In this document: piece by piece, positions 24,504-33,385 of the stretch
Layout: every line of letters begins with the position of its first letter
Position numbering within the stretch: the first letter of the stretch is position 1
Assembly: GCF_016458235.1 (NCBI RefSeq)
Contig: NZ_JAEMHK010000005.1
Span: 217,268-281,267 of the forward strand
Reading direction: 5' to 3'
Origin: Geomonas propionica
Lineage (GTDB): Bacteria; Desulfobacterota; Desulfuromonadia; Geobacterales; Geobacteraceae
DNA: 64,000 nucleotides
Made by a program: the position numbers and the translations under genes
The notes under the pieces: generated by a model
Told to the model about the DNA's origin: nothing
Database searches by the model: none
The model's input: only the letters and a program-made list of their open reading frames with translations

Positions 24504-24763
24504 GGGTGACCCCCTGGATTAAGCAACATTAAAGACTTTAGCGAATCTGTTTCGATTTGCAACCGGCTGTCTCAATCGGAGCGGAAAGGGTCTGGTAAAG
24601 ATGCCGTCCTTATGCCGTGAGTGGCATGGCCGGTCGTGTGACTGAGAGGGGCGAATCGGGTGAGTGAGGCAGGTGCGGTAGATGGGGACGGCGCCCTCCC
24701 AATGGCGGGAGGACGCACGTTATTTAGCTCCTGTCGATGCGCGGGTGGCGGCGCGAGATGTTG

Positions 24764-25363
24764 TCAGCGCACCAACAGTTGCTCCAGGTTCTTGCTCATG
24801 GCGTCGGAGATCCCCTCGGAAGGAACCGAGCCGCCCACGCCTCTGAGCCAAAAGCGGTCGACGGCGACATCCCCCTGGGTGTCGACGGTCATCTTCACCG
24901 GGAACAGGCAGCGCATGCTGAAGTAGTCCAGCAGGTCTCCGAGGAACCCCAGCCGGTCCACCCCTTTCAACTCGACGAAGAGGCTGCCGTCGTGACACTT
25001 TGTCGGCTCCATGGTGAAGGAGAGGAGCTCGATCGGTGCCGCATTGTGGTTGGGCTCGGTACCAGCCAACCGCAGGAAGTCGATGGCTTCCGGGCTCCCG
25101 GCAAAAGGCGCGCTCTTTAGTTCGAAGCTCGAGCGCCAACTGCTGGCGTTGATCTTCTCGGCGCTCCCCCGCACGATCCCGACGCGGTGCTCCGCGAGCC
25201 CTGCAGCGAGTCTGCCGCTCCAGCCAGGGGCAAGGAAGCCGTACATCTCCAGGCGGTAGCCTCCGGGACGCGCGGGGATGCGCTCTATGGTGAAGCCGGT
25301 TTCGTGCAAGCCGGCACATGCCGTCTCTGTCGTTGACGCTTTCATGGTCGCTAAGCTGTTCAT
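24764..25363 (-). CDS. ACT-like regulatory domain protein
   Basis: 199 residues with no catalytic domain. The C-terminal half contains an ACT-like module: LFVELKGVDRLGFLGDLLDYFSM then VKMTVDTQGDVAVDRFWLRG, the DRxGFL and DRFWL pattern seen in the ACT repeats of GlnD and other amino-acid or nitrogen sensors. The N-terminal half (GFTIERIPARPGGYRLEMYG, LAAGLAEHRVGIVRGSAEK) looks like a second, degenerate copy. It may bind a small ligand and act on a partner protein. AAAGGAG is seven bases upstream of the ATG. It is last in a three-gene minus-strand set. Confidence 0.6.
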   Translation of the reverse strand: MNSLATMKASTTETACAGLHETGFTIERIPARPGGYRLEMYGFLAPGWSGRLAAGLAEHRVGIVRGSAEKINASSWRSSFELKSAPFAGSPEAIDFLRLAGTEPNHNAAPIELLSFTMEPTKCHDGSLFVELKGVDRLGFLGDLLDYFSMRCLFPVKMTVDTQGDVAVDRFWLRGVGGSVPSEGISDAMSKNLEQLLVR

Positions 25364-25447
25364 TGCCGCTCTCCTTTATGTGGCTGACGCTGCAGCGCGT
25401 CAGGGAATTTCAGGCTGCTGTGCCCTGCGTCTTGCCGGCGGTGCTCG

Positions 25448-25744
25448 CTATCGGTAGGAGAGCATCTCTTTGCCGCAGCCGGCGAGAAAGTCGAATACCT
25501 CGCAGCGGGTGACCAGGAAGCGGGGCATGTCCTGGTTCATCAGGTCCTCGAGGAAATGCAGGGTACGGGCGTCGTCCCGCTGCAGTTCGTTCATGACCGC
25601 CGTAAGCAGCGGCAGGATGTCGTAGATGTCGTCACGGTTGAACGGTACGTTATCGCCGGGACCGGCGAACTTGGCGTCGAACCGTGTCTGGGTGGCCTTC
25701 GGGTATTTGTATTTGAGATCGGAAGCAAGTATGGTGAGGCCCAT
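25448..25744 (-). CDS. Conserved hypothetical protein, 98 aa
   Basis: I do not recognise the family. The product starts MGLTILASDLKYKYPKATQ at 25744, preceded by TAGGAG at good spacing; the frame's upstream part would overlap the previous gene. It is mostly helical: FNRDDIYDILPLLTAVMNEL, DDARTLHFLEDLMN, RCEVFDFLAGCGKEMLSY. It starts only 8 bp after the HTH/Cys-tail gene and 84 bp before the ACT-like gene, so the three are likely translated from one message. Confidence 0.6.
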   Translation of the reverse strand: MGLTILASDLKYKYPKATQTRFDAKFAGPGDNVPFNRDDIYDILPLLTAVMNELQRDDARTLHFLEDLMNQDMPRFLVTRCEVFDFLAGCGKEMLSYR

Positions 25745-25752
25745 TTCAACTC

Positions 25753-25995
25753 CTAGTGGCACCCGCATTTGGACGCGGTGCAGGCGGTGCGGCAGGTAGG
25801 GTGCGGTTGTGCCGCTTCCCTGTCGCGGTCATAGCCGTCGAGGGAAGCCCTGGTGACGAACCATCCCAGGTCGGAGAGGGTCCCCTGCAGCGTCTTCTGC
25901 TTCAGCAGCATGAGCACCCGGGTTTCGGTGGTGGCAAGTTCGCTGGCGGCCTCGGCCGCGGTGACGTGCGCAATTCCGTCGATGATCTCTGTCAT
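25753..25995 (-). CDS. Small HTH protein with Cys-rich tail
   Basis: 80 residues. The first 50 form an excisionase/MerR-like helix-turn-helix: HVTAAEAASELATTETRVLM, LLKQKTLQGTLSDLGWFVTR, ASLDGYDRD. The C-terminus is a short Cys/His cluster (HPTCRTACTASKCGCH, four Cys and two His in 16 residues) that could bind a metal or Fe-S centre. AAGGAGGAG lies six to seven bases upstream of the ATG. It is first in a three-gene set with the unknown and ACT-like genes and may regulate it. Metal sensing is a guess from the tail. Confidence 0.65.
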   Translation of the reverse strand: MTEIIDGIAHVTAAEAASELATTETRVLMLLKQKTLQGTLSDLGWFVTRASLDGYDRDREAAQPHPTCRTACTASKCGCH

Positions 25996-26302
25996 GGCAG
26001 CTCCTCCTTGGGCTGCGGCTTTACATAGAACATGCCATCGAAGGCTTCACCGCCGGGAGGGCTGTTTTTACGGGTGGTTACCGGAATGGGGGCTGGCGGG
26101 CCACGCGCACCACCTGCATAGTAAATAATCACTCTGCCTGTTCGGATGCCATTGGTCTGCGACGATCTTGCTCTGGTCTACCCCGTGGGCGGGGTCCTCT
26201 GCGGCAGGTGATTGTGGCATTGCCACGACATATCTCGGTTGATAACCAAAGCCAGACATAGTAATCTGCACCGGTACTTTATCGTCGCCTGTGAGAGAGT
26301 TT
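25996..26302. other. Intergenic region between divergent genes
   Basis: 307 bp without a gene. It contains two short inverted repeats, ACCCCG/CGGGGT with a 4-base loop (26180-26195) and GTGGCA/TGCCAC around one base (26214-26226), which are plausible operator sites for the flanking divergent genes. A frame on the minus strand (26068-26271) has no supporting features. Confidence 0.5.
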
Positions 26303-27595
26303 ATGCCGACACAATCGCAGCTTGAATCAGTGAACCGTTTGGTGGAAGCCGAACTGCCGTCGCTGGTTACCTTCTACAAGCACCTGCACGCCTGTCCCGA
26401 GCTGTCCGGGCAGGAACGTGCCACCGCCTCGCTGCTGGCGGGGGAACTGAAAGGGCTTGGCTTCACCGTTACCGAGGGAATCGGCAGGTACAGCAGGTTC
26501 GACTGGCCCGGCTTCGGCGTCCTGGCGGTGCTGGAGAACGGACCGGGGCCGACCCTTTTGCTGCGGGCGGACATGGACGCGCTGCCGGTGGAGGAAAAGA
26601 CGGGACTCCCTTACGCGAGCACGGCGCGGGCGATCTACCGGGACGGCAACGAGGTGCCTGTGATGCACGCCTGCGGGCACGACGTGCATGTCGCCTGCCT
26701 GCTCGGCGCGGCCCGTGTACTGGCTCGCACCAGGGACGGCTGGGCCGGCACGCTGGTGCTCGTGGGGCAGCCGGGAGAAGAGGGGAGCGACGGCGCCCAG
26801 GCCATGATCGACGACGGCGCCTACCGGCTCTGCCCGAGGCCCGATTACGCCCTGGCGCTGCACAGCACCCTGTTCCTCAAGGCGGGGAGCGCGGGATATG
26901 CTCCGGGCAACTTCCTGGCCAGCTTCACCGAAGTCGAGGTGGTGGTGCGCGGCGTGGGGGCGCATGGTTCGGCCCCTGAGCATGGCAAGGATCCGGTGGT
27001 GATGGCGGCGCAGGTGGTACTTGCCCTGCAGACCATCGTGAGCCGCGAGGTTACCCCGCACCAGCCAGCCGTGGTCACCGTCGGCTCCATCCACGGCGGC
27101 GCCGCCTGCAACGTGATTCCCGAGGAGGTGGTGCTGCAACTGAGCATCAGGAGCTTCGACGACCGGGTGCGCGACCAGATCCTGGATTCGGTGCGGCGCA
27201 TCTGCGCCGGCGTGGCCCTCGCTGCCGGGGTGCCGCAGGAGCGCTCGCCGGTCGTCTCCGTGCTCGCCTGCCATCCGGCGACCTACAACGATCCGATCCT
27301 TGCCGAGCGCGTGGCTGGCGCGTTGCGGGCGGCGCTCGGGGCGGACAACGTGGTCCGCTCGGCGGCGAAGATGGTGAGTGAGGATTTCGGTTCCTGGGGG
27401 CTTGGTGGCGAGATTCCAATCTGCATGTTCTGGCTTGGGGCTGCGGATCCGGTGCTTTTCGCGGAGGGGGAGCGTCAGGGAGTGTCGCTGCCGTCCCAGC
27501 ATTCGCCGCTTTACGCCCCGCTCCCCGAGCCCACGCTGCGGGCCGGGGTGAAGGCCTTGGTCGCCGCCGCCTGCGACCTGCTCCCGATGGGGTAG
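26303..27595 (+). CDS. M20-family metal-dependent amidohydrolase
   Basis: 430 residues of the M20D/IAA-amino-acid hydrolase-like family. The dinuclear zinc motif MHACGHDVH (His122, Cys124, His126, Asp127, His129) is intact, with LLRADMDALPVEEKTGLPY before it, GQPGEEGSDGAQAMIDDG (catalytic Glu pair), HSTLFLKAGSAGYAPG, and the dimerisation domain GVGAHGSAPEHGKDPVV. It hydrolyses amide bonds of N-acylated amino acids or related amidated metabolites in the cytosol; the substrate is not predictable. I prefer ATG 26303 over GTG 26291. A strong terminator follows, so it is monocistronic. Confidence 0.92.
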   Translation: MPTQSQLESVNRLVEAELPSLVTFYKHLHACPELSGQERATASLLAGELKGLGFTVTEGIGRYSRFDWPGFGVLAVLENGPGPTLLLRADMDALPVEEKTGLPYASTARAIYRDGNEVPVMHACGHDVHVACLLGAARVLARTRDGWAGTLVLVGQPGEEGSDGAQAMIDDGAYRLCPRPDYALALHSTLFLKAGSAGYAPGNFLASFTEVEVVVRGVGAHGSAPEHGKDPVVMAAQVVLALQTIVSREVTPHQPAVVTVGSIHGGAACNVIPEEVVLQLSIRSFDDRVRDQILDSVRRICAGVALAAGVPQERSPVVSVLACHPATYNDPILAERVAGALRAALGADNVVRSAAKMVSEDFGSWGLGGEIPICMFWLGAADPVLFAEGERQGVSLPSQHSPLYAPLPEPTLRAGVKALVAAACDLLPMG

Positions 27596-27620
27596 GGTAG
27601 GGGCAGTACCAGCAAAAGGA

Positions 27621-27652
27621 AAGGGGCGCATCGTGCGATGCGCCCCTTTTTT
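27621..27652 (+). terminator. Terminator after M20 amidohydrolase
   Basis: Perfect 13-bp stem AAGGGGCGCATCG / CGATGCGCCCCTT, loop TG, then TTTTAG. Confidence 0.9.
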
Positions 27653-27699
27653 AGTTATGCCTCGCCCGTCCCTGTCCAGACGGGAGAGCGAGCGTGGAC

Positions 27700-27719
27700 G
27701 GGCGAATGATTATTCGCCC
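27700..27719. repeat. Dispersed palindromic repeat, copy 2
   Basis: Perfect inverted repeat GGGCGAAT / ATTCGCCC around GATT, followed by ATACA. It matches the copy at 21757. Both copies lie next to the 3' end of a minus-strand gene. Confidence 0.85.
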
Positions 27720-27740
27720 ATACAAGCAGGCAGGGAAAGA

Positions 27741-29378
27741 TCAGCGATCGTCGCCTCTCTGGAAGCCCCTGCCGCCTGACGATTCGCCGCGTCCGCGTCC
27801 CTGTCCCGGTTCGGAATCCCGCACCGGTCGTGCGGGCTCAGCGGGCTCGGCCCGAGGCGCCGGCGTTACGGCCGGTGTCGGCGCGACCCTCGGCTTCTCG
27901 ACCCGCGGCGTGACCGGCCGTACCGGTGTAGCCGGGACTGCCTTGACCGGCGGCTCGGCAGCCGGAGCGTGGGGCGCGCCCCCTCGTACTGCAGGAGCGG
28001 CTGGCGCGGATGGCGTTGCCGAGGTCCCGGCCGGAGGCTGCACGGCGGGGCGGTTTATCGGGCGGGGTTCCCTGCGCCGGTTCTCTCCCTTGCCAGGGCG
28101 TCCCGTCGGCTCACCGGTGACCGCCTGCGGCGGCTGCGTTCCGGTCTGGACCTGGGGCTCCTGCTTGGGCTGCCGGGGGCCGCGCTGCCGGCCCGGCTGC
28201 GCCTGCGGCTGGACCGATTCCACCTTGGGCTGTGTCGGCGTCGGCTGCCGCTGTGCCGCGGGTGGGGTCACACCCGGTTTGGTCGGCGTGGTCACGGGGG
28301 CAGGTACGCCCGGCGCGGGCGCCGCCTCACGCCGGTTCCACGGCTCGCTGCGCCGCTCGCCTCGCGGCGGCTGCTGTTCTAACTTGCCGGGGCGCTGCTG
28401 CTCAACTTTGCCGGGGCGCTGCTGCTCAACTTTGCCGGGCCTTGGCTGTTCGACCCTGCCCGGGCGCGGTTGCTCGACCCGCGGGCGCCGCGGATCTACC
28501 CGCACCGGCGGCATCTTCCCTTCGTCCCGATACCGCCTGCTCTCCACGCGCAGCTGTTCCCGGTATTTGCGTGTGTCGCGCTGCACCACCCGCTGATTGA
28601 TCGTGATGGTCGCGGCGCGCTTGCTGACGTAGATGCCGCCGCGGTCGCGGACGTAGGGTCGCGATCGGGTGACCCATCCGTCTCCCCGCCAGCCGTGGTA
28701 GTAGACCCTGCGTTCGCGCCAGTTGCAGTCCCGGTTCAGCCAGGGGCCGATGGTGAAACCGACGCTGAAAGTGATGAAGGGGGTGCTGGGGTAGTAGCGT
28801 TCCACGTACACGACGGTCGGGTCGTATACCGGCACGTAGACGTACTGCGGACGCGCGGGGACGATGCGGATTACGTCACCCTCGAAGAAAACCTGCTGCT
28901 CTCTGGTGCTGAAAAGATTCCCCTCGTCGTAAGCGAAGCGGCGCAGTCTCTGGATGGCGTCCATCACGTCCTGGGGCTGCTCGATATAGGCCTGCCCCAC
29001 CGAAGCGGTCCACTGGTACTCGCGGTCCATCATGTACAGCACCCGCGGGTAATGCGCCACCGCACGCACGCTGATGTCCCACGGTTGATAGTCGATGCGC
29101 GAGGTCTCCCCGTAGAGCCGGACGAAATTGGCGGCGTCGTGGATCTGGTCGACGAAGGTGGCCGCCGGCAGAATCTGGGCGATCAGGGGGTCCGGGTAGA
29201 GCGCGATCCGGGCCAGCAGGTCGTCCAGTTCCTCGGGGTAGAGCAGGTCGGCGTCGGCATAGCCGTCCTGGTCCGAGATCTGGTAGTAGCCGGGCTCCGA
29301 TTGAGCTTGGACCGGCGAGGTAGTGACAGTAAGCGGGAATATTACTGCCAGTAACAGGATGATCAATAACCTTTTCAT
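27741..29378 (-). CDS. DUF3300 secreted protein with Pro-rich repeat tail
   Basis: 545 residues. Signal peptide about 1-25 (LLIILLLAVIFPLTVTTSPV). Residues about 40-290 are a DUF3300 domain: LDDLLARIALYPDPLIAQIL, PAATFVDQIHDAANFVRL, VRAVAHYPRVLYMMDREYQW, PQYVYVPVYDPTVVYV. A basic linker (YREQLRVESRRYRDEGKMPP) leads to a 250-residue Pro/Arg/Gln tail with five tandem VEQxRPG repeats and long PAP runs, likely extended and envelope- or peptidoglycan-associated. TTAGGAG lies about seven bases upstream of the ATG. DUF3300 function is unknown. It is probably exported to the periplasm. Confidence 0.85.
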   Translation of the reverse strand: MKRLLIILLLAVIFPLTVTTSPVQAQSEPGYYQISDQDGYADADLLYPEELDDLLARIALYPDPLIAQILPAATFVDQIHDAANFVRLYGETSRIDYQPWDISVRAVAHYPRVLYMMDREYQWTASVGQAYIEQPQDVMDAIQRLRRFAYDEGNLFSTREQQVFFEGDVIRIVPARPQYVYVPVYDPTVVYVERYYPSTPFITFSVGFTIGPWLNRDCNWRERRVYYHGWRGDGWVTRSRPYVRDRGGIYVSKRAATITINQRVVQRDTRKYREQLRVESRRYRDEGKMPPVRVDPRRPRVEQPRPGRVEQPRPGKVEQQRPGKVEQQRPGKLEQQPPRGERRSEPWNRREAAPAPGVPAPVTTPTKPGVTPPAAQRQPTPTQPKVESVQPQAQPGRQRGPRQPKQEPQVQTGTQPPQAVTGEPTGRPGKGENRRREPRPINRPAVQPPAGTSATPSAPAAPAVRGGAPHAPAAEPPVKAVPATPVRPVTPRVEKPRVAPTPAVTPAPRAEPAEPARPVRDSEPGQGRGRGESSGGRGFQRGDDR

Positions 29379-29476
29379 AGCTTTCTCCTAAGGCTTGGTG
29401 CTCTCTGCCCCACCGGTCCAGTCTAGCAGAAGCCGTCTGGCAAGGCAAAGCGGGCAGGGGCGCTCCAAGCCGTGTA

Positions 29477-31873
29477 TCAACAGGCGGCACGCATCTCCAT
29501 GATCTTCGCGTGCAGCCCCTCCATGTCGAAGGGTTTCTGGATGTAGTGCAGCTCCCGGTCCGCGCTCATGTCGCACTTGGCGATGATGTCGGAGGAGTAG
29601 CCGGTCATGAACAGCACCTTGGTTTCCGGACGCAGCCCCGCGATGCCCCGCGCCATTTCCAGGCCGTTCATTTCCGGCATGATCACGTCCGAGAGCACCA
29701 GGTCGATGTCGTGGGCCGGTTCTTCGCAGATGGAGAGAGCGACGTGGGGAGTCGCTGCCTGGATCACCCGGTAGCCGATCTTCTCGAGCATCTGGGTCGC
29801 CATGGCCCGCAGCATGTCGTCGTCCTCGACCACCAGCACGGTCCCGGTGCCCTGCAGGGTGCCGGTCGCCCTGTGCCCAGCGGGGAGCAGTTCTCCGGTC
29901 AGTTTCGGCAGGTAGATGCGGAAGGCGGTGCCGTGTCCCGGTTCGCTCTCCACGTCGACGAAGCCGCCGTTCTGGGTCACGATGCCGTAGACCGTGGCGA
30001 GCCCGAGGCCGGTGCCCCGTCCCACCTCCTTGGTGGTGAAAAAGGGCTCGAAGATCCGCTTCACCAGCTCCCGGTCCATCCCTGTGCCGGTATCGATGAC
30101 GCTCAGGCAGGCATACGAGCCGGGCTTCGCGTCCAGGCGGTAATCGCAGAAGACGTCTTCGACCACCACGTTCTCCGTCTTTATGGTGAGCGCCCCGCCT
30201 TCGGGCATGGCATCCCGGGCGTTAACTGCGAGGTTCATCAGGATCTGGTCCACCTGCGAGGGGTCGATCTTCACGGTCCACAGCGCGGGTTCGGGGATGA
30301 AGCTTAAGCGGACCTCCTCGCCGATCAGCCTGCTCAAGGTCTTCTCCGTTTCCAGGCAGTGCTCGTTCAGGTTCACCGCTCTCGGCGAGATGATCTCCTT
30401 GCGGGAGAAGGCGAGCAGCTTGCGCACCATGTCGCGGGAGCGCTCGCCAGCCTTGATGATCTCCTGCAGGTAGATCCACAGCGACGTGGCTTCGGTCGTC
30501 TCGAGTTGGCCCAGTTGCGCGTAGCCGAGCATCACACTCAGCATGTTGTTGAAGTCGTGCGCCACGCCCCCGGCCAGCTGTCCTATCGACTCCATCTTCT
30601 GCGAGTGCCGGAACTGCGCCTCGATCTTTCTGTGCTCGGTGATGTCGATGCCGAAGCAGAGGGTGCCGATGTGCACTCCCTTCTCGATGATGGCGCTGTT
30701 GCGCCAGGAGATGGTGCGCATGGCTCCGGCCTTGGTCACTATCTGACCCTCGCAGGCGTCCATGCGCGGGTTGTCCGCGTGCATCTGCGGGCCGCCGCAC
30801 ATCTTGTAGAAGGCCTCAGCCCCCATCACCGTCTCGAACCAGTTCTGGCCGGCGAGTTCCTCCTGGCTGTAGCCGGTCACCTCCTCGGCGGTCCGATTGA
30901 TCAGGGTCACTCTCCCCTTGAGGTCGAGCCCGAGGATCATGACACTGGCTGCCTGGATCAGGTTCTCGGTGTACTCCTTGGCGCTGCGGAGCGCTTCTAC
31001 AGCCTGCCTGCGCTCGGTGATGTTCACTACGGACAGGACGGTGCCGGCGATGCGCCCCTCCTGGTAGACCGGGGTGGCGCCGCAGGCGATGGTGACCGTG
31101 CTGCCGTCCTTGCACATCAGGTCGGCTTCGAAGTTTACCAGGTCCTCGGCCCCGCTGGCCACCAGGTTCAACTGCTCGATCACCATGTCCTGTGACTCCG
31201 GGCAGACCAGCTCCGGGATGCCTCTGCCCTGAAGCTCCTCCGGGGTATAACCGCTGGTTTCGGTGCAGCGCCCGTTGAGCAGCCCGATGGTGCCGTCCAG
31301 GTTGAGCACGATGAGCGCGTTGGCGCTGCTCTCCATCACCTTTCTCAGGAAGTCGTAGGAGTCCTGCAGCTGACGGTTGGCGCGGTTTATGGCACGGAAG
31401 GGGAGCAGTATGAAGACGATGACGGCGATGCCGAGCCCGATCACCGCCACCACCAGGGTCTTCTTCAGGATGGGGCGCAGTGAGCGGCTGATCTCGACGC
31501 TGCCGATCACCCTGTCGCCGTAGCGGATCGGCTGTGAGCGTTCAACGACCGGGGCATCGGGGACGTTACCGCTGGCGGCCAGTTCGCTACCGACCGAGTC
31601 CAGGATGCGATGTTTTTCCTTGTGTGCGGGGGCGCCGTGATGGGAGAGCAGGGTGTCCAGCCGGTGCGCCTCGCTGTGCCACGAATCGGGGGCGAGGTCG
31701 CCCAGGCCGGAAATGATCCGGGCGTTTATCTCGGCTTCGGTTTCGAGGCTGCCGACGGCGTACTGGTAACTGATGGCGAAATAACCAAGGGGGAAAATGA
31801 GCGCTACGAAGAAGGCAAGCAGCACGGTGCAGTTGGCGGTGAAGTGGACTGTTTGCTTCTCAGAACCAGTCAT
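29477..31873 (-). CDS. Hybrid sensor histidine kinase, two PAS plus receiver
   Basis: 798 residues from the preferred start at 31873 (AAGGAG nine bases upstream). Order: TM about 16-36, periplasmic region about 40-133, TM about 139-158, PAS about 172-290 (NALIVLNLDGTIGLLNGRCT), PAS about 300-415 (VMILGLDLKGRVTLINRTAE), HisKA with phosphoacceptor His439 (LAGGVAHDFNNML), HATPase_c (NLAVNARDAM, DTGTGM, FEPFFTTKEVG, GTGLGLATVYG), and a C-terminal receiver with Asp729 (LVLSDVIMPEMNG) and Lys780. The HDFNN H-box groups it with kinases lacking a separate partner. The internal receiver may tune the kinase or feed an HPt protein. No response regulator is adjacent. Confidence 0.93.
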   Translation of the reverse strand: MTGSEKQTVHFTANCTVLLAFFVALIFPLGYFAISYQYAVGSLETEAEINARIISGLGDLAPDSWHSEAHRLDTLLSHHGAPAHKEKHRILDSVGSELAASGNVPDAPVVERSQPIRYGDRVIGSVEISRSLRPILKKTLVVAVIGLGIAVIVFILLPFRAINRANRQLQDSYDFLRKVMESSANALIVLNLDGTIGLLNGRCTETSGYTPEELQGRGIPELVCPESQDMVIEQLNLVASGAEDLVNFEADLMCKDGSTVTIACGATPVYQEGRIAGTVLSVVNITERRQAVEALRSAKEYTENLIQAASVMILGLDLKGRVTLINRTAEEVTGYSQEELAGQNWFETVMGAEAFYKMCGGPQMHADNPRMDACEGQIVTKAGAMRTISWRNSAIIEKGVHIGTLCFGIDITEHRKIEAQFRHSQKMESIGQLAGGVAHDFNNMLSVMLGYAQLGQLETTEATSLWIYLQEIIKAGERSRDMVRKLLAFSRKEIISPRAVNLNEHCLETEKTLSRLIGEEVRLSFIPEPALWTVKIDPSQVDQILMNLAVNARDAMPEGGALTIKTENVVVEDVFCDYRLDAKPGSYACLSVIDTGTGMDRELVKRIFEPFFTTKEVGRGTGLGLATVYGIVTQNGGFVDVESEPGHGTAFRIYLPKLTGELLPAGHRATGTLQGTGTVLVVEDDDMLRAMATQMLEKIGYRVIQAATPHVALSICEEPAHDIDLVLSDVIMPEMNGLEMARGIAGLRPETKVLFMTGYSSDIIAKCDMSADRELHYIQKPFDMEGLHAKIMEMRAAC

Positions 31874-32293
31874 GGCAAGCGCTCCTTGCGCAGCAACCAA
31901 ATCAGGATCTCGTGCTCCGCGAACGGGTCGCGGCCAACTGTCTCTAATACCAGCTGCGCACATTAACATCATTTTAGGAGAAAGAGAAGTACATTGTACG
32001 CGATTCACCTAAAAACATTCATCGAGTAACTGTCTCGCTCTGTCTATGGTGCGGCGACTGTGAGGAGGGATGGACGCACTTGTCGAACAGGGTGTCACAC
32101 CTACTATGAGATAGGGATCCGCCACGCGCATAGTGGCAGGTAGAGCCTATTCGGGTGCGCGATTATGTATACGCGATTGCGGCCGCGACACCGGCCATAT
32201 GCGTTGACAGCATCCGGGGCTTCTTGTATATATTTTCGTGTTACTGAAATGAAAAACGTGCTACCGCACTCTGGACGGCACGGGAGGAAGATC
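31874..32293. other. Intergenic region, 420 bp, divergent genes
   Basis: Separates the divergent hybrid kinase and cbiMN. It holds the strong promoter at 32204. I looked for and did not find cobalamin-riboswitch landmarks. Two direct copies of CGTGYTAC (about 32236 and 32257) lie between promoter and start and could be an operator. Confidence 0.55.
32204..32232 (+). promoter_or_regulatory. Sigma-70 promoter of the cbiMN-Q-O operon
   Basis: Consensus TTGACA (32204-32209), 17-bp spacer, TATATA (32227-32232), 62 bp upstream of the cbiMN ATG. Confidence 0.7.
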
Positions 32294-33346
32294 ATGCACA
32301 TGGCGGACGCTCTGCTCTCGCCCACGGTAGGCGCGGCCATGTGGGCCGTCTCCGCGGGTGGCGTCGCTCTCTGCTCGGCGCGGCTGTGCCGGGAGCGGGA
32401 CGACCGCCTGGCGCCGCTCATGGGGGTGCTCGGGGGCTTTCTCTTCGCCGCTCAGATGATCAATTTCTCCATCCCCGGCACCGGGTCCAGCGGTCACTTG
32501 ACCGGCGGCCTGCTCCTCGCCATCCTGCTCGGCCCCAGCGCCGCCTTGCTCACCGTTGCTTCCGTCTTGATGATCCAGGCCTTTTTCTTCGCCGATGGCG
32601 GTCTGCTTGCCCTTGGTTGCAACATCTTCAATCTCGGCATCGTCCCGGCGCTCCTGGTATACCCGCTTTGCTACCGCAGGCTGATCGGAACCGCACCCGG
32701 GCGCCTGCGCGAGACGGTGGTGACCTTTGTCTCGGCGCTGCTCGCAATGCAGTTGGGTGCCCTCAGTGTGGTGCTGGAGACGGCCGCCTCGGGCATCTCC
32801 GCGCTCCCGCTGGACAAGTTCCTGCTGCTGATGCAGCCCATCCACCTTGCCATCGGCCTGGTCGAAGGGGCGGTCACTCTGGCCGTGGTCAGCTTCCTGC
32901 GCAAAGCCCGTCCCGAACTTCTCGCCAGGCAGAGCGGTCCGAGCGCCACCTCGACGCGGTTAACGCTTGCCGGCTGCCTGATCTGTGCCCTGCTGATTGC
33001 CGGCGGCCTGTCCCGCTTCGCCTCGGTAAAGCCGGACGGGCTCGAGTGGTCGGTAGCGAAGCTTACCGGAGCGACTTCCCTGCCGGAGCACCGCGCCGGT
33101 CTGCCTGCCCTGTTGACCGCGCTGCAGCATAAGACCGCGCGCTTCCCGGAGTACCAGATCGCACCTGCCGCCGCACCTGGTCAGGCACCCGCTGCGGCGA
33201 GCACCGCTCCCCAGGGGATGGCTGTCGCCGGTAAGGGAAGCGGGGTCGCCGGTGCCGTGGGCACCGTCATTACCGTCCTGCTGGTAGCGGGTGCAGCGCT
33301 CATCCTGCGCCGGTCCGGCCGGGCAGCGGTAGCCCCCGAGGCGTAG
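32294..33346 (+). CDS. ECF transporter substrate-specific protein CbiM fused to CbiN-like domain
   Basis: 350 residues. The first ~215 are CbiM/NikM: MHMADALLSPTVGAAMWAVS, with the conserved His2 near the N-terminus that coordinates Co2+/Ni2+, and INFSIPGTGSSGHLTGGLLL. After a gap there is a CbiN/NikN-like part: a TM helix, then FASVKPDGLEWSVAKLTG with the characteristic PDGLEWS, a Pro/Ala linker and a last TM (VGTVITVLLVAGAALIL). So M and N components are fused, as in some NikMN proteins. It imports cobalt or nickel; which metal cannot be read. GGGAGGAAG is four to eight bases upstream of the ATG. CbiQ follows at 39 bp. Confidence 0.88.
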   Translation: MHMADALLSPTVGAAMWAVSAGGVALCSARLCRERDDRLAPLMGVLGGFLFAAQMINFSIPGTGSSGHLTGGLLLAILLGPSAALLTVASVLMIQAFFFADGGLLALGCNIFNLGIVPALLVYPLCYRRLIGTAPGRLRETVVTFVSALLAMQLGALSVVLETAASGISALPLDKFLLLMQPIHLAIGLVEGAVTLAVVSFLRKARPELLARQSGPSATSTRLTLAGCLICALLIAGGLSRFASVKPDGLEWSVAKLTGATSLPEHRAGLPALLTALQHKTARFPEYQIAPAAAPGQAPAAASTAPQGMAVAGKGSGVAGAVGTVITVLLVAGAALILRRSGRAAVAPEA

Positions 33347-33385
33347 CGGTCACCGCGGGCTGCGGCCTGCGAGGATGGGAGCCTG

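Noticed and set aside
27700..27719. Transcription terminator
   Set aside because: Palindrome lacks a T-run and is repeated elsewhere, so it is better called a dispersed repeat.
31874..32293. Cobalamin riboswitch upstream of cbiMN
   Set aside because: No conserved B12-box or core landmarks seen; a normal promoter and short leader explain the region.
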